This document shows positions 1-3,856 of a stretch of DNA of 6,070 nt, piece after piece; positions within the stretch are counted from its first letter, which is position 1, and each line of letters opens with the position of its first letter. The DNA is from an uncultured bacterium (GTDB lineage: Bacteria > Cyanobacteriota > Vampirovibrionia > Gastranaerophilales > Gastranaerophilaceae), in NCBI GenBank assembly GCA_900314375.1, contig OMVC01000216.1, positions 1 through 6,070 of the forward strand. Direction: 5' to 3'. A program made the translations under genes and the position numbers. The notes beneath the pieces are model-generated. The model was not told where the DNA came from and did no database searches. It saw only the letters and a program-made list of their open reading frames with translations.

Positions 1-73
1 TGAAGAGACTCGAACTCCCACGCTTTCGCACTAGTTCCTAAGACTAGCGTGTCTACCATTCCACCACATGCCC
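1..73 (-). tRNA. tRNA-Leu(UAG), 3' end cut by the window edge
   Basis: Read on the minus strand from 73 to 1, this is a type II tRNA. The acceptor 5' strand is GGGCATG (73-67), followed by a D-arm containing GGTAGACACGC. The anticodon stem CTAGT/ACTAG encloses the loop CTTAGGA, so the anticodon is UAG, which reads CUA and other CUN leucine codons. A short variable arm with a GAAA tetraloop follows, as expected for tRNA-Leu. The T stem-loop is GGGAG-TTCGAGT-CTCTT; two of its pairs are G-U. Only CA of the matching acceptor 3' strand (expected CATGCCC) is inside the window, so five acceptor bases, the discriminator and CCA lie beyond position 1. The gene looks intact. Its first 11 bases and 15-bp leader are copied three more times upstream. 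Confidence 0.95.
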
Positions 74-88
74 ATATTTAATTGTCAA

Positions 89-175
89 ACACGACTTGCT
101 CTCGCAAGTCAGGCGTGTCTACCCCTCTCACAAAACGATACTTAATCGTTTTGTTCGGCAGAGTACCACATGCCC
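89..175 (-). other. Hairpin-rich tRNA-Leu-like relic
   Basis: Read from 175 to 89 on the minus strand, this starts with the tRNA 5' end GGGCATGTGGT. It then has a 41-bp stretch where the real tRNA has only GGAAT, then the exact D-arm string GGTAGACACGC (123-113), then a stem-loop GACTTGC-GAGA-GCAAGTC where the anticodon arm would lie. After that the similarity stops, running into the leader of the intact tRNA. The 41-bp stretch holds a 9-bp perfect hairpin, CAAAACGAT/ATCGTTTTG (131-139 with 145-153). The order of matching blocks fits a decayed 5' half of a duplicated tRNA-Leu with a palindromic insertion in its D region. No anticodon, T arm or acceptor 3' strand can be recognised, so it should not make a functional tRNA. 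That it is a relic is inference. Confidence 0.5.
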
Positions 176-452
176 ATATTTAATTGTCAATATTCTGGTC
201 ATTCCTGCGCCTCGCCTTAAACGCCACCGCCTCCAATTAGTCGGAATATCCATTACCGACATATTTGTCGGTCTCTCCGCTGACGCTCCGTGGCTCTGCT
301 CGGCTTGCACCACATGCCCATATTTAATTGTCAATATTCTGGTCATTCCTGCGCCTCGCCTTAAACGCCACCGCCTCCAATTAGTCGGAATATCCATTAC
401 CGACATATTTGTCGGTCTCTCCGCTGACGCTCCGTGGCTCTGCTCGGCTTGC
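165..452. repeat. Two perfect tandem copies of a 144-bp unit
   Basis: Positions 165-308 and 309-452 match base for base. A third, partial copy of 26 bp (453-478) ends the array. Each unit is the 26-bp tRNA-derived repeat plus a 118-bp module (191-308 and 335-452). By my count the module is about 55% GC, far above its AT-rich surroundings. It contains a perfect hairpin CCGACA-TATT-TGTCGG (256-271, repeated at 400-415). Because 144 is divisible by three, open frames run through both copies on both strands (plus 96-554, minus 496-128). I regard these as by-products of the repeat: there is no convincing ribosome site, and the reading frame simply repeats with the DNA. I see no terminal inverted repeats or transposase. 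A mobile or RNA-encoding origin of the module is possible but unproven. Confidence 0.93.
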
Positions 453-502
453 ACCACATGCCCATATTTAATTGTCAATCTGGAGCAAAACTCCATATAT
501 CT

Positions 503-531
503 AAATTATTATAAGCCAAACAACATGTCAA
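503..531 (-). promoter_or_regulatory. Candidate sigma-70 promoter toward tRNA-Leu and repeat array
   Basis: On the minus strand a perfect -35 box TTGACA (531-526) lies in the AT-rich spacer. At 17 bp spacing sits TAATTT (508-503), a weak -10 match keeping T1, A2 and T6. A perfect TATAAT (513-508) also occurs, but only 12 bp from TTGACA, which is too close for the usual geometry. Transcription from here would read about 430 bp of repeats before the tRNA, so the tRNA 5' end would have to be trimmed by RNase P. A small stem-loop TGGAG/CTCCA (481-495) follows just downstream. The promoter call is tentative. Confidence 0.35.
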
Positions 532-581
532 GGATTAATATTTTTTTATTTTAGGCAATTTTTTTATACAAAAACACTTTA

Positions 582-610
582 TATAAATATAGGGGAAAAT
601 AGAAAGGGAA
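582..610 (+). promoter_or_regulatory. Candidate -10 box and ribosome site for the CHAP gene
   Basis: An AT-rich TATAAATA (582-589) could be a -10 element; no good -35 is visible at the normal distance (the expected site is a T-run). A purine-rich AGAAAGGGA (601-609) ends 6 bases before the TTG at 616 and is a reasonable Shine-Dalgarno sequence, which supports the unusual TTG start. A second purine run, AGGGGAAAA (591-599), lies too far upstream to serve this start. Confidence 0.4.
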
Positions 611-615
611 AATTC

Positions 616-1506
616 TTGATTAATTATTTCAGTCCGATAAATTACTATACGGACGTTAATCCAATAATATACGCATATAATACCGGTGCAGCTTTTGGCT
701 ACCGGCCCGGAAATTTATTCGGATTGAATTTTTCACCATTGCCGATTTTTTCAAATTACAACGGCATAAACGGAAGTTTGTTTAGTTTCGGAAGTTCATA
801 CCCCGCGAATTCTTTCCAATCAATATTGAATGCCACTAATCCCGCTGTATTCACAACCAATACAGGTCAAGTATACAACTTTAGTGGTTCAAATCCAAAT
901 TTTGGTTCTATTACAACGTCTCCAAAAACGCCTGCCCATAGCCAAACCACAGACTATACTGCAACAAATCCGATTCAAAGTACATCATATAATTACAAAA
1001 AATCACTCGATACCACGAAATTAGTAACAACCGCACAGAAATATCTGGGAGTCAGCGAATCAAATAACGGTCATCTTAAATTTATGATTAATCCTGAATG
1101 TAGAGAAATGGACCCGCATGATGAAGAATGGTGCACTGATTTTGTAACATACGTAGCGAAAGAAACATATACAAAACAAGGATTAAGACCACCTTTCTGG
1201 TTTGGTTCACATGATGTAGCAACTCTTAAAAGACAGGCTATATCCCATAATAAATTCATTGATACAACAACAAAAACAGATAAAGGTAAATTTATAAGCC
1301 AAAATATAAAACCCGGAGATATAGTTATTCTCAACCAAAACGGGGCATCACATACAGGTTTTGTAACTAAAGTACATAATAACGGAAACTTTGAAACAAT
1401 TGAAGGAAACGTTGGAGACCCCGGTGGCAGAGGTTCGGGAATGGTTGTCCTAAACAGATACACTGCAAGCGAAAAAGATCTAAGCGGATTTATAAGGCTA
1501 ACTTAA
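616..1506 (+). CDS. CHAP-domain cysteine peptidase/amidase with low-complexity N-terminus
   Basis: The 296-residue protein has two parts. Residues 1 to about 125 are rich in Asn, Ser, Tyr, Phe and Gly, with no signal peptide, lipobox or membrane helix, and include NPNFGS (93-98). Residues about 130-296 resemble a CHAP (NlpC/P60-like) domain. The likely nucleophile is Cys173 in EEWCTDFVTY, the base is His246 in ASHTGFV, and the third residue is Glu263 or Asn265 in TIEGNVG. KPGDIVIL (232-239) is the usual strand before the His. An A-x-x-YLGVSE stretch (140-148) leads into the domain, as is common in this family. CHAP enzymes usually cut amide or peptide bonds in peptidoglycan, so cell-wall remodelling or lysis is likely, but the substrate is not shown. 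The start is TTG behind AGAAAGGGA; the next in-frame Met (157) would remove the whole N-terminus. The 3' end overlaps coaE tail-to-tail by 17 bp. Confidence 0.8.
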   Translation: MINYFSPINYYTDVNPIIYAYNTGAAFGYRPGNLFGLNFSPLPIFSNYNGINGSLFSFGSSYPANSFQSILNATNPAVFTTNTGQVYNFSGSNPNFGSITTSPKTPAHSQTTDYTATNPIQSTSYNYKKSLDTTKLVTTAQKYLGVSESNNGHLKFMINPECREMDPHDEEWCTDFVTYVAKETYTKQGLRPPFWFGSHDVATLKRQAISHNKFIDTTTKTDKGKFISQNIKPGDIVILNQNGASHTGFVTKVHNNGNFETIEGNVGDPGGRGSGMVVLNRYTASEKDLSGFIRLT

Positions 1507-2053
1507 AAACCACTTCTTGCTCCAAATCTTTTTCATTTGAGTTGTTATAAATTACTATATCAGCTTTTGAAATTTTTTGTTCTTGAGGAATTTGTGCACT
1601 CATACGTTTTTGAGCATATTCTTGTGTGTAATTGTTGCGTTTTATAAGACGATTTTCGCGAATACTATCATCCGCATAAACAAAAATTATCTTATCAAAC
1701 ATTTTTTCCATATTTGTTTCAAATAGTTGCGGAACCGACACAAAAACAACATTCTCAAAACTGTGGTCATTAAAAAATTCGGTTATTTTTTCTTTTACTT
1801 TCGGATGAATAATTCTTTCAAGCTCTTTTAAAAGTTCTTTTTCGGAAAAAACCAATTGTCCGAGTTTTGTACGAGAAATTTTTCCATCGTTAAAAACGTC
1901 ATAATTTTTGAATAATTCTTTCACCTCATCGCAATTTAAAAATTCATGTGCAACAACATCAGTATCTAAAACACTGTAACCACGCATTTTTATAATATTT
2001 TCAACAGTTGATTTTCCGCTTGCTATATTCCCTGTTATACCGTATTTAATCAT
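1490..2053 (-). CDS. coaE: Dephospho-CoA kinase
   Basis: CoaE catalyses the last step of coenzyme A synthesis in the cytosol: ATP-dependent phosphorylation of the ribose 3'-OH of dephospho-CoA. The 187-residue protein is slightly shorter than the usual 195-205 but complete. It has a P-loop GNIASGKST (8-16), DTD (30-32) with the conserved Asp that contacts the substrate, IHP (82-84), VPQLFET (107-113; family form VPLLFE), and the lid/adenine region from RLIKR (135-139) through QIPQEQK (154-160) to ADIVIYNN (164-171). The start ATG overlaps the end of rluB by 8 bp (ATGATTAA), which implies translational coupling. It is the last gene of a three-gene minus-strand operon. Its final codons overlap the convergent CHAP gene, and no terminator hairpin with a T-run is visible. 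Confidence 0.96.
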   Translation of the reverse strand: MIKYGITGNIASGKSTVENIIKMRGYSVLDTDVVAHEFLNCDEVKELFKNYDVFNDGKISRTKLGQLVFSEKELLKELERIIHPKVKEKITEFFNDHSFENVVFVSVPQLFETNMEKMFDKIIFVYADDSIRENRLIKRNNYTQEYAQKRMSAQIPQEQKISKADIVIYNNSNEKDLEQEVVFKLAL

Positions 2054-2783
2054 TTTTACTTGCCAAATTTGATATAAAATTTCGTAATTCTTTTATTTGT
2101 TGAGGTTTTATCGGTTTAAATTCTCCGCGTTTTAATCCGTCTAAATTCAAAGTCGCATGCTGTATTCTTTTTAATGAAACTACTTCAAATCCTAAATATT
2201 CAAACATTTTGCGGATTTGTCTGTTCATCCCCTGAAATAAGAGTATTTCCATTGTTGTAGAATCATTATCGATTTCTAAAACGTCAACTTGCGCATAAGC
2301 TTTTTTATCAGGTTCAATTTCTATACCTTTTGACATTTTATCAATATCATTTTGGGTAATTTTACCATTGATTGTAACCCTGTATAACTTTGGAACTTTA
2401 GCAGACGGGTGAGTTAAGTCATTTATCAAATCTCCGTCATTTGTAAGAATTAACAACCCCGTTGATTCTCTATCCAACCTTCCGACAGGTTTTAAGTGAT
2501 GTAATCTTTCAGGCAGCAAATCATAGATTGTTTTACGACCTTTTTCATCGTCAGAAGTCGTAATATATCCTGCAGGTTTGTAAAATCTGTAATATTCATG
2601 TTTTACGGGATGAATAAGTTTTTTATTCACAAAAACTTTATCCTTTGGTTGAACACCATAACCAAGTTCTGTTACGGTTTTTCCGTTTACCATTACGACA
2701 CCTGATTCTATAAGTTCATCAGCTTTTCTGCGAGAACATAACCCTGAAGATGCTATATATTTATTTAAACGAGTTGAGGACAT
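2046..2783 (-). CDS. rluB: RluB/RsuA-family rRNA pseudouridine synthase
   Basis: The 245-residue protein has the standard two-domain layout. An N-terminal S4 RNA-binding domain (about 3-60) begins RLNKYIASSGLCSRRKADEL. The catalytic domain carries YKPAGYITT (68-76), GRLDRESTGLLILTNDGD (101-118) with catalytic Asp104, and GMNRQIRKMF (185-194). A C-terminal LKRIQHATLNLDGLKRGEF block is typical of RluB/RsuA enzymes. It should convert a specific uridine to pseudouridine in rRNA. RluB (23S, near position 2605 in E. coli numbering) is the likelier member because small RluB-type enzymes of this length predominate outside proteobacteria, but RluE, RluF or RsuA specificity cannot be excluded from sequence alone. 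The start has a good Shine-Dalgarno, AAGGAAG, lying inside the end of the upstream thioesterase gene. It overlaps that gene by 19 bp and coaE by 8 bp. Confidence 0.93.
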   Translation of the reverse strand: MSSTRLNKYIASSGLCSRRKADELIESGVVMVNGKTVTELGYGVQPKDKVFVNKKLIHPVKHEYYRFYKPAGYITTSDDEKGRKTIYDLLPERLHHLKPVGRLDRESTGLLILTNDGDLINDLTHPSAKVPKLYRVTINGKITQNDIDKMSKGIEIEPDKKAYAQVDVLEIDNDSTTMEILLFQGMNRQIRKMFEYLGFEVVSLKRIQHATLNLDGLKRGEFKPIKPQQIKELRNFISNLASKND

Positions 2784-3190
2784 TTTACTTCCTTTTCAAA
2801 AATTGATGCTAAAGGTTCAGGCATTTTGCGGTATAATTTTCCGTCCGAATGAACCGCTACAATTACAACCTCTGCAGTGATAAATACCTTATCTGTTTCT
2901 TTTGATTTTATTTTTTGTTTAAATGTTGCCGTTAAACCGCTGTATTGAGAAACCTCTGTTTCAACAACAACAATATCTTCCAGTTTTGCGGAAGATTTAT
3001 ATTTTATATTTATCGAAGAAACAGGCAGCAAAATATCTTGTGCTTCCAATTCTTTTAATGTCAAGCCCGTTGCATCTTTGCAATATTCTACCCTGCCCAT
3101 TTCCATCCAGCGTAAATATGCACCATGCCAGACTACACCATAATTGTCCGTATCCGAAAAATAAACTTTTTGCTCAAATATATGTTTCAT
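2765..3190 (-). CDS. YbgC/FadM-type acyl-CoA thioesterase
   Basis: A 141-residue single-domain hotdog-fold (4HBT family) protein of typical length. The signature is FSDTDNYGVVWHGAYLRWMEMGR (11-33). It contains the conserved D-x-x-G-V-V-[YW]-H arrangement, with Asp15 as the presumed catalytic acid/nucleophile, His22 and the following helix with Glu30. The rest follows the family: a V-rich strand EDIVVVETEV (71-80) and a second long strand pair KVFITAEVVIVAV (101-113). Such enzymes hydrolyse acyl-CoA or acyl-ACP thioesters; chain preference cannot be read here. In many bacteria YbgC sits with tol-pal genes, but here it leads an operon with rluB and coaE. The co-occurrence with coaE (CoA synthesis) is suggestive but may be chance. 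The ATG at 3190 has no Shine-Dalgarno, and a TATAAT lies 9 bases upstream. Confidence 0.87.
   Translation of the reverse strand: MKHIFEQKVYFSDTDNYGVVWHGAYLRWMEMGRVEYCKDATGLTLKELEAQDILLPVSSINIKYKSSAKLEDIVVVETEVSQYSGLTATFKQKIKSKETDKVFITAEVVIVAVHSDGKLYRKMPEPLASIFEKEVKCPQLV
2788..2794 (-). promoter_or_regulatory. Ribosome binding site of rluB
   Basis: On the minus strand AAGGAAG lies 4 bases before the rluB ATG (2783), within the last codons of the upstream thioesterase gene. It is the clearest Shine-Dalgarno sequence in the operon and fixes the start. It contrasts with the thioesterase and rex starts, which have none. Confidence 0.6.
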
Positions 3191-3234
3191 AATGCACTAA
3201 TTATAACATGAAATTTATCATGTATAATATAGGT
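3191..3234. promoter_or_regulatory. Divergent promoter with inverted repeat between thioesterase gene and rex
   Basis: The 44-bp gap between the divergent ATGs holds an imperfect inverted repeat at 3200-3228: ATTATAaCATGA, a 6-bp centre, then TCATGTATAAT, with one bulged base. Each arm ends in a perfect TATAAT facing outward: 3205-3200 for the minus operon and 3223-3228 for rex. The two boxes are 17 bp apart, so each occupies the -35 position of the other. Predicted starts about 7 bp downstream fall near 3193 and 3235, at or next to the ATG codons. No Shine-Dalgarno is seen for either gene, so leaderless or nearly leaderless messages are likely. The dyad does not match the usual Rex operator (TTGTGAAA-like half-sites), so autoregulation by Rex is possible but not shown. 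Confidence 0.55.
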
Positions 3235-3852
3235 ATGAATAAGCAGATTTCTGAAAAAACAATTAATCGCTTGACATTGTATCATTGTATTTTATGTGAT
3301 TACATAAAAAAAGGAGAAGAATACATTTCAAGTAAACAAATTGCTTCACTTTTAAAAATAGATGATTCACAAGTGAGAAAAGACATAAATCTTTTGAATA
3401 ATTCAGGAAAATCTCGTGTCGGATACATTGTAAAAGATTTGAAAAAATCTATTGAAACAACCCTCGGGTTTTCAAAAACAAAACGCGCATATATTATTGG
3501 TGCAGGGAATTTGGGTTCTGCACTTGCAAATTATAATAACTTTTCAAATTACGGATTGAATATCATTAGTCTTTTTGACAATGACCAAAATAAAATCGGA
3601 AAAGAAATAAATAATAAAAAAATCCTTGATATTAAAGAATTACCTGTATATGCTTGGCAGCACTTTATAGATATAGCCATACTAACAGTTCCGGAGCAGT
3701 ATGCACAATCTATTGCGGATTTTTTGGTCAATGCCGGAATAAAATATATATGGAATTTTACCCCGACAGTTTTAAATGTTCCTTATGATGTACAAGTATG
3801 GAACGAAAATTTGATGGGTAATTTCTTACAATTTACCTATAATATAAATTAA
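3235..3852 (+). CDS. rex: Redox-sensing transcriptional repressor Rex
   Basis: Rex represses fermentative and anaerobic genes and releases DNA when NADH is high relative to NAD+. From ATG 3235 the protein is 205 residues, close to the family's usual 205-215. Residues 1-75 form the winged helix, with ISSKQIASLLKIDDSQVRKDI (31-51) as the DNA-reading helices. Residues 84-180 are the Rossmann NAD(H) domain: YIIGAGNLGSAL (87 onward; G-x-G-x-x-G at 89-94), FDND (114-117) at the end of the second strand, and WNFTP with NVP (173-182) near the nicotinamide pocket. The C-terminal helix (about 190-202) is the domain-swapped dimer segment. I prefer 3235 over in-frame ATGs at 3208 and 3220 because homology begins here, a TATAAT ends 7 bp before it, and the extra 9 residues match nothing. 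It diverges from the thioesterase operon and its stop lies 4 bp from the convergent neighbour. Confidence 0.93.
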   Translation: MNKQISEKTINRLTLYHCILCDYIKKGEEYISSKQIASLLKIDDSQVRKDINLLNNSGKSRVGYIVKDLKKSIETTLGFSKTKRAYIIGAGNLGSALANYNNFSNYGLNIISLFDNDQNKIGKEINNKKILDIKELPVYAWQHFIDIAILTVPEQYAQSIADFLVNAGIKYIWNFTPTVLNVPYDVQVWNENLMGNFLQFTYNIN

Positions 3853-3856
3853 ACGT

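Larger units (their letters stand above)
63..478 (-). repeat. Four direct copies of a 26-bp tRNA-leader/5'-end repeat
   Basis: A 26-bp sequence occurs identically at 63-88, 165-190, 309-334 and 453-478. On the minus strand each copy consists of the leader TTGACAATTAAATAT plus GGGCATGTGGT, which is bases 1-11 of the adjacent tRNA-Leu. Only the copy at 63-88 continues into a complete tRNA. The copies are separated by 76, 118 and 118 bp; the last two gaps are identical. Each copy carries a perfect TTGACA, which could act as a -35 box on the minus strand, but I see no good -10 at 16-18 bp in the copies. The array probably grew by recombination or slippage between duplicated tRNA 5' ends. The perfect identity points to recent duplication, or to selection or gene conversion. 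Confidence 0.93.

Noticed and set aside
131..153. 9-bp hairpin as a rho-independent terminator
   Set aside because: Neither strand has a T-run after the stem; the T residues are inside the stem itself.
63..478. CRISPR-like array (26-bp repeats with spacers)
   Set aside because: Spacers are 76, 118 and 118 bp, two are identical, the repeat is tRNA-derived, and no cas gene is present.
128..496. Open frame of 122 residues on the minus strand across the same repeats
   Set aside because: Same cause: repeat length divisible by three. It overlaps the tRNA-derived blocks and has no credible start signal.
472..501. Plus-strand promoter TTGTCA-18 bp-TATATC
   Set aside because: The TTGTCA lies within the repeated tRNA leader whose minus-strand reading is TTGACA, the -10 is weak, and it would leave a long leader to the CHAP gene. 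Possible but not supported enough to list.
96..554. Open frame of 152 residues on the plus strand with a 48-residue internal repeat
   Set aside because: It is open because the 144-bp DNA repeat is divisible by three; it runs through tRNA-derived sequence and hairpins, has no ribosome site, and an equally open frame exists on the other strand.
1071..1463. Minus-strand open frame of 130 residues
   Set aside because: Antisense shadow of the CHAP domain; its composition is Ser/Pro/Val-rich and matches nothing recognisable.
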